Source: Melioribacteraceae bacterium (GTDB lineage Bacteria; Bacteroidota; Ignavibacteria; Ignavibacteriales; Melioribacteraceae). From it: a stretch of DNA of 64,000 nt. Position 1 is the stretch's first letter; every line of letters starts with the position of its first letter. The position numbers and the translations under genes are program-made. The stretch is taken from positions 441,692 to 505,691 of the forward strand of contig DAOSDY010000002.1 of NCBI GenBank assembly GCA_035362835.1, written 5' to 3'. Positions 16,257 to 24,202 of the stretch are shown one piece after another. The notes under the pieces are model-generated. The model worked only from the letters and a program-made list of their open reading frames with translations. It searched no databases and had not been told where the DNA came from.

Positions 16257-17417
16257 TTACAGTTGGTTATTAAAATTTACTATAGCCTTTTCCCATGCGA
16301 TCAACCATGACCCATCATTCTTTGGTTCATCAAGAAAAATTGGGATTTGTTTTAAAATATTCCAGTTGTGCTTTGCATCTCTAATCCATTTGATCACTGA
16401 ATTTTTATCTACATCGATTGCTTTTTCAATTGAACTGAAAGTTGATAAATACTGCCTCCAACCAAATTTAATCCAAGGTTTAGAATCAATTGATTTAAAA
16501 TTGTCTAATATTTTATTGGACCAAAAATTTTTTGTAAGTCCGTTATTAATGATATTTAAGTTACTATTCTGAATTCTTAATAAGTCGATTTCTCTTAGGA
16601 ATCCTAATAATGAGTGTTCAAACCAATATGCTAATTGCCCCTTTCCTTCACTACTTTCATCAAAACGTGATTCGGTAAAACGTCGTAAATTAAAAAACTT
16701 ACCACTCGCGCAATGATGTGCACCAGCATACTTATACAAGATCATATCTGACGAACAATGAGAAACCAGAATAGGTACGTTTGAAGATTTTAATTCACTA
16801 ATAAATTTCATCGATCCTAAAATCGTATCCTGATCTCTAGATTCTTTTCTTGGATGAAGATCATTTACAAACACAACATAAAAACCATCTGATTCTGAAG
16901 CGGAAATTACAGTAGCGGTTCGCATAATTTTATCTTCATCTGTTAAATCCTTCACATTTATTAGAACTGTTTGATAACATTTTTTTAAGGGATTGTTCTT
17001 TTTAATTTGATTTCTCAATGAATCTTTTATCTCAGCACATAATTTATAATAATCCAGACGCCAACTCTTTGACAGAATCACGGGAGAACAAAATGAATCA
17101 ATATCAAAAAAATTAGCATAGATTGACAATTGATTTATTATTGGGTTCCACCAACTTCGATTATTTAAATCCCCTGTTTCAAAATCAATAGGGAAATATT
17201 TGTGAGTTTTCAGCTTACCTCTTTTTGATCTTGGAAAATACAGTTGAGGATCAAATACAATGTCGAATTCTCCTTTTGTTCTAAATAGTGAGACACTATC
17301 TTGAATTTCTTTTGGAGTACGATTTAATGGACTTAGGATAATTCCCTTAAAAAGCTCAAGGTCTTTTTCACCAATTAGATTTTCAGTATCATGTCCCATC
17401 TGAAAATAAGCAGCCAT
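16257..17417 (-). CDS. Unrecognised partner protein of the kinase module
   Basis: 387 aa from the ATG at 17417 (GAGGTGAAA directly upstream; the kinase stop overlaps this leader). I do not recognise a named family. Conspicuous motifs are ILSPLNRTP, FDIVFDPQLYFPRSKRG, KYFPIDFETGDL, a central hydrophobic strand series (QTVLINVKDL, GFYVVFVNDLHP, VPILVSHCSSDM) and AGAHHCASGKFFNLRRF followed by SRFDE. The strand/helix alternation suggests a TIM-barrel-like enzyme fold with a His/Cys/Lys-rich C-terminal site; this is a guess. It is last in a tight operon with nuclease and kinase genes. Confidence 0.65.
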   Translation of the reverse strand: MAAYFQMGHDTENLIGEKDLELFKGIILSPLNRTPKEIQDSVSLFRTKGEFDIVFDPQLYFPRSKRGKLKTHKYFPIDFETGDLNNRSWWNPIINQLSIYANFFDIDSFCSPVILSKSWRLDYYKLCAEIKDSLRNQIKKNNPLKKCYQTVLINVKDLTDEDKIMRTATVISASESDGFYVVFVNDLHPRKESRDQDTILGSMKFISELKSSNVPILVSHCSSDMILYKYAGAHHCASGKFFNLRRFTESRFDESSEGKGQLAYWFEHSLLGFLREIDLLRIQNSNLNIINNGLTKNFWSNKILDNFKSIDSKPWIKFGWRQYLSTFSSIEKAIDVDKNSVIKWIRDAKHNWNILKQIPIFLDEPKNDGSWLIAWEKAIVNFNNQL

Positions 17418-17419
17418 TT

Positions 17420-18274
17420 TCACCTCAAATTTTTGAAAAGGTTAAGAAGTTCTTGCGGGTTCTGATATCTTCGATGAGGCCATGGTTCCAGCATCCTTAA
17501 TATAATACTTACTCCAAGGGAATTCGACAGAGAAACAAATTCAGTAGCACATTTTTTCCTTGATGCAACATTTGATACAGCATCATCATTTGATCCTTTA
17601 TGATTCTTAAATGGGTGTGTACCATAAAAGCATTCACCAATTACAATCCCAATTGAAAATTGATCAGTTCTCCAATCGATGAGATCTTTTTCATTATTTA
17701 GTTGCTCTGGTGATGCATAATAAGGCGAACAGGGACCAGAAGGCAACCAAGTTGGTGTAAGTGATGTGCGATTGAGGTCTCTGGCAATCCCAAAGTCAAC
17801 TAAGACTGGAATAGTAGAATTGTATCTAAACATAATATTGGCAGGTTTGATATCTCGGTGAACAATATTTTTATCTTTTATATAAACCAAAACTTCAATG
17901 AGACTTGTACCAAGTTCAACAATATTTTCTTTTGTTAATCCTGTATTTAATTTCTCTTCTAAAGTTCCACCTCCTAAATATTCTTCAACCGAAAATGAAA
18001 AAGAATTAAATGATTTGTCCACAAAGTTTCCGAATTCATATAGTTTGTTGATGAGGGGGCTATCACAAGTAGCAAGAATCAACATTTCTCTTTCGATGCG
18101 TCTCAAATCGCTATTGTTCAAATCAATTATTTTTAATGCAAATTCATTATCATGTTGGTCTACAATTTTAAAACATTCTTTGAATCCACCTTTACCAACA
18201 AATTCAACTGATTTATAACCTCGTTGTTGGCCAAATTCATTAGCGACGTCAATCAACATCGATCTTTGTATCAT
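17420..18274 (-). CDS. Hanks-type Ser/Thr protein kinase
   Basis: 284 aa, essentially only a kinase domain, no membrane segment. Visible: glycine-rich loop VGKGGFKECF, ATP-lysine K48 (ALKI), catalytic loop HRDIKPANIMF (D141, N146), DFG at 160-162, the SPE motif near 188-190 and DQFSIG. All catalytic residues are intact. It lies 7 bp downstream of a PD-(D/E)XK gene and 2 bp upstream of the 387-aa gene, so the three should be co-expressed. Known defence kinases phosphorylate host or partner proteins on infection; the same role here is inference from location. Confidence 0.92.
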   Translation of the reverse strand: MIQRSMLIDVANEFGQQRGYKSVEFVGKGGFKECFKIVDQHDNEFALKIIDLNNSDLRRIEREMLILATCDSPLINKLYEFGNFVDKSFNSFSFSVEEYLGGGTLEEKLNTGLTKENIVELGTSLIEVLVYIKDKNIVHRDIKPANIMFRYNSTIPVLVDFGIARDLNRTSLTPTWLPSGPCSPYYASPEQLNNEKDLIDWRTDQFSIGIVIGECFYGTHPFKNHKGSNDDAVSNVASRKKCATEFVSLSNSLGVSIILRMLEPWPHRRYQNPQELLNLFKNLR

Positions 18275-18281
18275 TAGGTTT

Positions 18282-18695
18282 CTATTTGTCTAATAAATCA
18301 ACGGCTTTTTTTGTTATCTTGACCAAGAAAGGACTATTTTTATTTGCTTGAAAAATAATTTCGATGTTGTCATTGTTTAATGTAAACAAACCAACATTAC
18401 GAATATTAAATTCTTGTTGGTTTTTTATTGCAGATTTCAAAGATTCAGGAGGAAGTAAAACATAAGAATAATGTGCGAATGATGTGTTTTTATAGGCTTG
18501 ATGGAGAGCAATTTTCCAATTTTTTAATTTGGCTTCAATTGCAATTATTTCATTATTTGGAGAAAGACCAATAATATCAACTCGGCCTGAAGGGTGACCA
18601 AATTCAGTATTTGTTTTTTTGAGTTTTAAGGGTTGTCTTTTTTTTGAAATGTTTTTGCAGAACTTATTTACTAGGTGTATTTCTTCTTTGAACAT
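18282..18695 (-). CDS. PD-(D/E)XK nuclease-fold protein
   Basis: 137 aa. The core GRVDIIGL (D40), IIAIEAKLKNW (E54, K56) and HQAYKN (Q66) is the classic D...ExK...QA arrangement of small PD-(D/E)XK proteins. The C-terminal strands (VLLP, VGLFTLN) complete a compact fold. There is no DNA-binding or methylase domain and no paired methyltransferase, so a standard restriction system is unlikely. It is the first gene of the minus-strand cargo operon and has a sigma70-like promoter upstream. Confidence 0.75.
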   Translation of the reverse strand: MFKEEIHLVNKFCKNISKKRQPLKLKKTNTEFGHPSGRVDIIGLSPNNEIIAIEAKLKNWKIALHQAYKNTSFAHYSYVLLPPESLKSAIKNQQEFNIRNVGLFTLNNDNIEIIFQANKNSPFLVKITKKAVDLLDK

Positions 18696-18771
18696 AAATA
18701 AGCTAGAATTTTAATTTAAAATAAAAAAAAACTCGATGGTAAGCAATATTGTTTACAAAAGGTTTTGAATT

Positions 18772-18802
18772 ATTATACAATTGATTTTCTCATCATTGGC
18801 AA
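18772..18802 (-). promoter_or_regulatory. Putative promoter of the nuclease-kinase operon
   Basis: Read on the minus strand: TTGCCA, 19-bp spacer, TATAAT, about 75 bp before the first gene. The palindromic GCAATATTG sits once over the -35 and once 21 bp downstream of the -10, the arrangement of an operator pair. Confidence 0.35.
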
Positions 18803-18871
18803 TATTGAAATAAACAAAATAAATCCTCACATTTGTAAAAAGTAAAAGCTATCAACAGGCAAAGTTCTTTT

Positions 18872-18933
18872 GAGATAACCGAAGCGGTTTATAGGGGAGT
18901 GGACACCCTTTACTTTTGCGTTTTGGTTCTCTC
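18872..18933. ncRNA. Weak structured-RNA candidate
   Basis: GAGATAACC (18872-18880) can pair with GGTTCTCTC (18925-18933) with one mismatch; inside, AGGG/CCCT can form a hairpin, and AACCG/CGGTT is an alternative to the outer stem. No T-run follows. Evidence is pairing by eye only. Confidence 0.25.
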
Positions 18934-19080
18934 ATTTTATGTCAAGTTCTTTAAATAATGCTGTAGGTTTTAAGAAACTGCACACTATTTGCATACTCAG
19001 GATACTTTTAGACTTGGATTATTTATAAAGTGCAACTAAATTAGACCTTGAAAATTCTCAAAAAACAAAAGAATTAATTC

Positions 19081-19120
19081 GGAAAGGTGGCAGAGTGGTT
19101 GAATGCGGCGGTCTCGAAAA
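19081..19120 (+). repeat. attR: 40-bp direct repeat of attL within tRNA-Ser(CGA)
   Basis: Identical to 5277-5316. Identity begins at the tRNA 5' end and stops one base after the anticodon loop, so strand exchange must lie within these 40 bases, most likely in the anticodon stem-loop. Confidence 0.95.
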
Positions 19121-19169
19121 CCGTTGTCCGGCTTTCGTCGGACCGGGGGTTCGAATCCCCCCCCTTCCG
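19081..19169 (+). tRNA. tRNA-Ser(CGA), reconstituted by the element
   Basis: Class II tRNA: acceptor GGAAAGG/CCCTTCC, anticodon stem GCGGT/ACCGT with loop CTCGAAA (anticodon CGA at 19115-19117), long variable arm, T-arm GGGGG TTCGAAT CCCCC, discriminator G, no encoded CCA. A5 faces C68, an acceptor-stem mismatch. Its first 40 bases were supplied by the element, its 3' part by the host. Confidence 0.95.
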
Positions 19170-19194
19170 CAAAGATATTCCGAATATTAATTGA

Positions 19195-19605
19195 TTAAGA
19201 ATTCTTTAAGAATTTCCTGACTTCAAATACGTCAGCATTTCCCGGATCCTTCTGATATTCATTATATTTATCAATACACCATTGAGTCTCGAGTGAGTTT
19301 TTATCTGCTACACTCTTAAGCCAGTTTAATTCAAATATATGAAGCTCATGGTCCGAGAAAGCAATTTTGATACCGTCAATTATAAATGCCCTGGCAATAT
19401 CAGGATTAGAAAAAGCAGGAGGATCTTCAATTATATATTCATTCTCCAGAAGTTCAGAAATTGCATTGTCGCAAAATACTCTGTCGAAACCCAATATATT
19501 CGCAAGCTCGCTTAAACTTCTTCTCTCGTTTTCGGATATGTTTTTATCCTTACCGATCAGAATCAGTAGACCTTTGAAATAATTACTTTTATCCTGTTGT
19601 GTCAT
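19195..19605 (-). CDS. TerB-like domain protein
   Basis: 136 aa, soluble and all-alpha. The pattern KGLLILIGKDKNISENERRSLSELANILGFD with later acidic SDHELHIFELNWL resembles TerB/TerB-like folds, where paired acidic residues bind metal. The role is unknown; TerB-like proteins associate with stress and membrane systems. It ends 25 bp from the tRNA gene and appears to be backbone DNA rather than element. Confidence 0.55.
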   Translation of the reverse strand: MTQQDKSNYFKGLLILIGKDKNISENERRSLSELANILGFDRVFCDNAISELLENEYIIEDPPAFSNPDIARAFIIDGIKIAFSDHELHIFELNWLKSVADKNSLETQWCIDKYNEYQKDPGNADVFEVRKFLKNS

Positions 19606-19676
19606 GTTATCATATCTTTTTATTAATTACAAAATTATGAAATAATTCATAATTTACTATTGCATGTAAGCCTATT

Positions 19677-21272
19677 ATGAATATATCAGTTAATTACCGG
19701 GTAAACACAATGACGAAAGAAACTATTTGTTACAATCCGGCGACTGGTGAAGAAATCGGAAGATCTGAACTTCATACCGGAGAAGAACTTAATACGATTA
19801 TTAAACAGGCGGAGTCCGCTCATAAGGTATGGGAGAAATATCCCCTTAAAAAACGAATAAAAATGATTATTCGGATACGGGATTATATTGTTACCAATGC
19901 CGACTTATTAGCAGAAGTAATCAGTTCCGACAACGGAAAAACCAGGCTTGAAGCACTTGCAACTGAAATATTACCGGCCGCAATGGCAGTTTCTTTTTAT
20001 TGTAAAGAAGCCGGTAAATTTCTAAAAGATAAAAGAATAAAGGGCGGGAATATTTTCCTTTTAAACAAAAGGAGTAAACTTGTAAGAGTTCCCTTCGGTG
20101 TAGTAGGTATCATTTCACCCTGGAACTATCCTTTTGCAATTCCGTTCTCCGAAGTCATCATGGGATTGCTTGCCGGTAATTCAATAATATTAAAAACCGC
20201 ATCAGAAACTCAGATGGTTGGACTTGAACTGAAGAAAGCAATTGAGTATGCAGGACTACCTGAGGGTGTCTTCAACTATATAAATCTACCGGGTAGAATT
20301 GCTGGAGACACTTTTCTGGAGAGCGGTATTGATAAATTATTTTTTACAGGTTCGGTTCAGGTTGGGAAATACCTTCTTGAAAAATCGGCTGCTACTCTAA
20401 CACCATTATGCTTGGAATTGGGTGGTAACGACGCCATGATTGTATGCGATGATGCTGATATCGAGAGAGCTGCTTCGGGTGCGTTGTGGGCAGGATTTCA
20501 GAATTGCGGACAGTCGTGCGGAGGAGTTGAACGAATTTATGTTGATGAAAAAATATACAATCAATTTCTTTCCGCACTAAAAAATAAAATAGAGAAACTG
20601 GTAGTTACAAAAAATGATTGCTATCGTACACAGTTTGGGTGTATGACTACTACCCGGCAAATCGACACTGTTCAGGAACATATTCAGGATGCTTTAAATA
20701 AGGGAGCTAAAGTGTATGCGCAGTCGGGCATCCCGGAAAATACCGGAGCTAACTTTCTTCCTGCCACTGTTCTTGTTGATGTTAATCATGATATGATGGT
20801 AATGAAGGACGAAACATTCGGGCCGGTAGTTGGTGTTATGAAATTTAACAGTATTGAAGAAGCGATAAAACTGGCAAACGATTCATACCTCGGCCTTACA
20901 GGATCAGTATGGTCAGGCAGTCAGCACAAAGCAGAAAAAATTGCCAGGTGTATTAAAGCCGGTGTTGTTACGATAAACGATCATCTTATGAGTCATGGCC
21001 TGGCCGAGACACCCTGGGGCGGATTTAAGCAATCCGGTATCGGAAGGACTCACGGCGAACTTGGATTTGATGAAATGACTCAGACACAGGTAATTGTCAA
21101 AGACCTTCTTTCATTTACCAGTAAACAGCTCTGGTGGCATCCGTATAGTAAAAATGTTTATGATGGATTAAAGGGTCTGTTAAATCTTCTTTACAACTCT
21201 AAACCCGGAGTTCGAATAAAAGGATTTATTAAACTAATAAGAATTGTGCCGCGTATATTCAGTAAAGAATAA
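19677..21272 (+). CDS. NAD(P)-dependent aldehyde dehydrogenase
   Basis: 531 aa. ALDH fold with SPWNYPFAIPF, LFFTGSVQVGK, LELGGNDAMIV (general base Glu near 247), GQSCGG (catalytic Cys near 280), ETFGPVVGVM and WGGFKQSGIGR. The ~55-residue C-terminal extension (KQLWWHPYSKNVYDGLKGLL, then IKLIRIVPRIF) is hydrophobic and may contact the membrane, as in enzymes acting on long-chain aldehydes. Start at 19677 or 19710; neither has a strong ribosome binding site. The substrate is unknown. Confidence 0.85.
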   Translation: MNISVNYRVNTMTKETICYNPATGEEIGRSELHTGEELNTIIKQAESAHKVWEKYPLKKRIKMIIRIRDYIVTNADLLAEVISSDNGKTRLEALATEILPAAMAVSFYCKEAGKFLKDKRIKGGNIFLLNKRSKLVRVPFGVVGIISPWNYPFAIPFSEVIMGLLAGNSIILKTASETQMVGLELKKAIEYAGLPEGVFNYINLPGRIAGDTFLESGIDKLFFTGSVQVGKYLLEKSAATLTPLCLELGGNDAMIVCDDADIERAASGALWAGFQNCGQSCGGVERIYVDEKIYNQFLSALKNKIEKLVVTKNDCYRTQFGCMTTTRQIDTVQEHIQDALNKGAKVYAQSGIPENTGANFLPATVLVDVNHDMMVMKDETFGPVVGVMKFNSIEEAIKLANDSYLGLTGSVWSGSQHKAEKIARCIKAGVVTINDHLMSHGLAETPWGGFKQSGIGRTHGELGFDEMTQTQVIVKDLLSFTSKQLWWHPYSKNVYDGLKGLLNLLYNSKPGVRIKGFIKLIRIVPRIFSKE

Positions 21273-21416
21273 AAAAGAAGATATTCTCTTCATCTTCGTT
21301 TAATCCTTATCACAATTGTCTAACTGATTCCATTAATAGTGATAAATGTCACTGTTCAATTCATCCTAAACAGTTACTATTAAAGTGTACTTTTTAAAAT
21401 ACACAGCCGAAAAAAA

Positions 21417-23138
21417 TTGAAAGCAAAGTCAATCATCGAGAATAATCATAATACAATTGAAGCGGGACATATCAACGAAGCGAACAGAAAACACTTAATC
21501 AATTCTCTCAGAATAATATCCGTTTTAACAATCATTTCAGGTCTATTTGCGTTGATATTTGAAGTAAAGTATTTCGAAACGGTATCAATTTATGTCTATG
21601 CCTGCCGTTTCTATGTTATTGCAATTGCGTTCTGGATCCTCATTCTTTCAAATTTTGAATTTGGGTTCAGACATCCCGGATTAATGATACATACACTTCT
21701 TCTGTCAATTCTAATTTCATTCGGTATAGTTATTGTCATATTGCCAAATACACTTGTAGTCAATTCTCAGATTGCAGCTTTAATAGTATTTACATCATCT
21801 ATTTTTTTAGCCTGGGAAGTTAAAGACCAGATTGTTGTCGCGATCTATTATAACCTGATATTCGGCGCAACGATTCTTATAAACAAAAGTGAGATTTACA
21901 TTCTGCAAAATGTTTTTGCTTCTGTTTTGTTCGTAATGTTTCTAAGTGTAATTTCGATTGTCATTGCCGCAATGAATTATAAGCACAGGCGGAATTCTGT
22001 AATTAATACTCTCAGGCTTTTTGATTCTCAGAAAAAATATAAGGAAATCTTTGAGAATTCGTCCGACGGTATTTTCCAGGCGTCGTTAGAAGGAGAAGTC
22101 CTTACCTGCAATTCTTCTTTTAAAATACTTTTTGGTGTGTCCGAAAATGAAGAAATAAATCTTAAAGACGAACTGCTATTCGGTGAGAAGAATTTTGACC
22201 AGATTACAAACCGTTTAATGCACAAAAACCAACTGGCTGAGTTTAAGTTTTCTCTTAAAAGCTCATCTAAAAGTGAAAGGCGTTTCACACTAAATTGTAA
22301 TCTGCGTAATGACTCAAGTCTGGGTAAATATATTATTGAAGGAACACTAAGAGACGTAACTGCTCAATTTAAAATTGAGGAAGCACTAAGAGCGGCAAAA
22401 GAAAAAGCGGAAGAATCTGATAAATTGAAGAATGTTTTCCTTTCTCAGGTTTCTCATGAAATAAGAACGCCGATTAATGCAATATTGAGTTCTATTGAAT
22501 ATCTAAGAGAAGAAATGAAAGGATCTGAGAACAGCGATCTAACAACTACTTTCGGGATAATTGATAATGCAAGCAAGCGGATTATCAGGACTATTCACCT
22601 TATGCTCGAAATTGCCGAATTGCAAAGCGGTACATACAAGTATTCTCCTTCAACATTTGATCTATATTCAAATTGTATCGTAAAAATTATAAAAGAATTC
22701 GATGAACTGTTATATGAACGAAAGATTGTATTGAACGTGCATCGTTTGGCTAAAAATCCAAGTATTCAGGCAGATGAATATTCTGTCTGCCAGATTTTCA
22801 GAAATATTATTGATAATGCCGTGAAATATACCATGAATGGGAAAATTGATATTCGTGTTGATAATGATGATGATGGAAGACTTACAATAAATGTTAAGGA
22901 TACAGGTGTTGGAATCTCGGAAGAGTATCTTACAAATTTATATCAGGTTTTTACACAGGAAGAGCAGGGATTCACAAGGAAATTTGACGGAAACGGATTA
23001 GGGCTAACATTAGTCAGGAAATACTGCGACCTTAATAACGCTTCTGTTAAAATAACCAGCAAAAAGCAGGAGGGAACCGAAGTTAAAATAACTTTCCACA
23101 ATGCGAAACAATTCGCTAATAGTGTTATTTCTTTGTAA
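21417..23138 (+). CDS. Membrane PAS sensor histidine kinase
   Basis: 573 aa. Six hydrophobic segments (about 33-187) form a membrane sensor; a PAS domain (about 205-320: YKEIFENSSDGIFQASLEG) is followed by HisKA (SHEIRTPINAI, H347) and HATPase (FRNIIDNAVKYT, DTGVGIS, GNGLGLTLV). No receiver domain and no adjacent response regulator, so it is an orphan kinase. The likely start is a TTG at 21417; no ATG precedes the first membrane segment. It overlaps the convergent gene by 14 bp. Confidence 0.88.
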   Translation: MKAKSIIENNHNTIEAGHINEANRKHLINSLRIISVLTIISGLFALIFEVKYFETVSIYVYACRFYVIAIAFWILILSNFEFGFRHPGLMIHTLLLSILISFGIVIVILPNTLVVNSQIAALIVFTSSIFLAWEVKDQIVVAIYYNLIFGATILINKSEIYILQNVFASVLFVMFLSVISIVIAAMNYKHRRNSVINTLRLFDSQKKYKEIFENSSDGIFQASLEGEVLTCNSSFKILFGVSENEEINLKDELLFGEKNFDQITNRLMHKNQLAEFKFSLKSSSKSERRFTLNCNLRNDSSLGKYIIEGTLRDVTAQFKIEEALRAAKEKAEESDKLKNVFLSQVSHEIRTPINAILSSIEYLREEMKGSENSDLTTTFGIIDNASKRIIRTIHLMLEIAELQSGTYKYSPSTFDLYSNCIVKIIKEFDELLYERKIVLNVHRLAKNPSIQADEYSVCQIFRNIIDNAVKYTMNGKIDIRVDNDDDGRLTINVKDTGVGISEEYLTNLYQVFTQEEQGFTRKFDGNGLGLTLVRKYCDLNNASVKITSKKQEGTEVKITFHNAKQFANSVISL

Positions 23139-23340
23139 TAATTTTCGAGAGCTTCTCCTTAAATTTCTCCATTAATCGTTTTGCCCAGATAAATTCGGTC
23201 GCAAGAATTGAAAGTCCGACCGGAATCACAATAAATGCCGGCCCCGGCAATACAATCAAAGCAATCCCGATGATTAAAATAGTTGTTCCTACTACCGCAA
23301 TAATTATTCTCTTTAACTGTTTGAGCGTTTTAATAATCAT
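23125..23340 (-). CDS. PGPGW-family small membrane protein
   Basis: 71 aa with one or two hydrophobic segments (about 10-50) bearing LPGPAFIVIP, the PGPGW-family signature (here PGPAF), and a basic tail KRLMEKFKEKLSK. Function unknown. It overlaps the end of the convergent histidine kinase gene and lies 27 bp after the lysozyme-family gene on the same strand. Confidence 0.7.
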   Translation of the reverse strand: MIIKTLKQLKRIIIAVVGTTILIIGIALIVLPGPAFIVIPVGLSILATEFIWAKRLMEKFKEKLSKIITKK

Positions 23341-23367
23341 AAACCTTTCCGGATTAAATTTTGAATT

Positions 23368-24153
23368 TTATTCTTCCCTCGGATCACCGTAGAGATAATT
23401 TCCGGTTACCGTCTTGAATGCATCAGAAGTTTTCTGACCAGGTTTCCCGTCGGTCAATAAATAAATATCCGGAAATTGATTAAGGAACTGCTGGAGCTGC
23501 TCACCATATTCTATCCTTCTGGTCGAATAATAAATCAGAGGTCTGCCCGTTTCTGATGCAATACCGGTTTCCAACTCGATTAGATTTTTTTCCACTAATC
23601 TCCGGATAATTACGGCGGCACCTATCTGACTCGAAACTGCAGTATCGGACCACCTGCCGTCCGCCACATATTTTCCTCTGATATAATGATTGGACCCGCT
23701 CCATAAATAAGGTGATAAGACTTCGGGATGACGGGTTCGATATCCCCAGCCGTTGTATTCTTCAATTTTGTATAAAATACCGGGGATGCTCCAATCGCCC
23801 CATGTATCGAGGCGCTGGAGTTTTAATGAGTCCTGTGCACTGTCCTCCCAGGTGAACGGCGGATTACCGCTAACAGGGCGACCTGCCGGAACGTGAGTTG
23901 TCCTGTTTGTCAACGGATCCCCGTTATGCAGGTGACAATTAAAATTGAGGGAAGATTCCATATTGTGTAATGAACCGATAACATACCAGGGAATTTTCGA
24001 TTGTTCAGCAACCGTTTCGTATCTGCTCTTATTATTCACGAGCTTTTGGATAATTCTTTCGATCTCCGGCAGTTTTTCAGTTTTGATCATACACTGATCA
24101 AAAAGATTCTGATATTCTTCCTTTAATCCATTTGTTAAATTAATTCCGGGCAT
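23368..24153 (-). CDS. Lysozyme-family protein (phage-like muramidase homologue) without signal peptide
   Basis: 261 aa. PWYVIGSLHNMESSLNF, HLHNGDPLTNRT, VPAGRPVSGNPPFTWEDSA, YNGWGYRTRHPEVLSPYLW and SNHYIRGKY mark a lysozyme-superfamily domain; the Glu in NMESS is the likely catalytic acid. The C-terminal ~50 residues (QLQQFLNQFPD, DGKPGQKTSDAFK) look like a peptidoglycan-binding domain of the PG_binding_1 kind. There is no signal peptide, so export is unexplained. GAGG precedes the ATG, which lies just after a terminator hairpin. Confidence 0.75.
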   Translation of the reverse strand: MPGINLTNGLKEEYQNLFDQCMIKTEKLPEIERIIQKLVNNKSRYETVAEQSKIPWYVIGSLHNMESSLNFNCHLHNGDPLTNRTTHVPAGRPVSGNPPFTWEDSAQDSLKLQRLDTWGDWSIPGILYKIEEYNGWGYRTRHPEVLSPYLWSGSNHYIRGKYVADGRWSDTAVSSQIGAAVIIRRLVEKNLIELETGIASETGRPLIYYSTRRIEYGEQLQQFLNQFPDIYLLTDGKPGQKTSDAFKTVTGNYLYGDPREE

Positions 24154-24170
24154 ATTGACCTCAATTAAAT

Positions 24171-24197
24171 TTAAAAAAGGCGGATCGGTTCCGCCTT
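24171..24197 (-). terminator. Intrinsic terminator after prolyl oligopeptidase
   Basis: AAGGCGGA / TCCGCCTT stem with a 5-base loop; on the minus strand it is followed by T6. The next gene's start codon is only 18 bp further on, so that gene needs read-through or an overlapping promoter. Confidence 0.7.
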
Positions 24198-24202
24198 AAA
24201 AA

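Larger units (their letters stand above)
18696..19080. other. Gene-free right end of the element
   Basis: 385 bp without a credible protein gene. It contains a minus-strand promoter candidate for the nuclease-kinase operon (18772-18802), a GCAATATTG motif twice (18743-18751, 18799-18807), a possible hairpin RNA (18872-18933), and a segment (18979-18997) sharing TGCACACTATT with 9913-9923. Because integration replaced the native upstream sequence, the promoter for the reconstituted tRNA-Ser must also lie here, but I cannot pin it down. Confidence 0.6.
5277..19120. mobile_element. tRNA-Ser-integrated element, phage-satellite-like (13.8 kb unit)
   Basis: It is bounded by the 40-bp direct repeats at 5277-5316 and 19081-19120, with a tyrosine integrase 94 bp inside the left end. 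Gene order: integrase and a small gene (+); small membrane proteins (-); a long + strand block with HTH proteins, a replisome-organizer-like protein, HNH-like protein and tape-measure protein; then a minus-strand nuclease-kinase operon next to the right end. The DNA is visibly more AT-rich than its flanks. No terminase, portal, capsid, baseplate, relaxase or type IV secretion gene is recognisable. I infer a phage satellite or reduced prophage. Confidence 0.9.

Noticed and set aside
18282..18695. Restriction-modification system
   Set aside because: The nuclease-fold protein has no specificity domain, and no methyltransferase lies nearby.
5277..19120. Complete prophage
   Set aside because: Only a tape-measure and a replication gene are phage-like; no capsid, terminase or portal gene can be seen in 13.8 kb.
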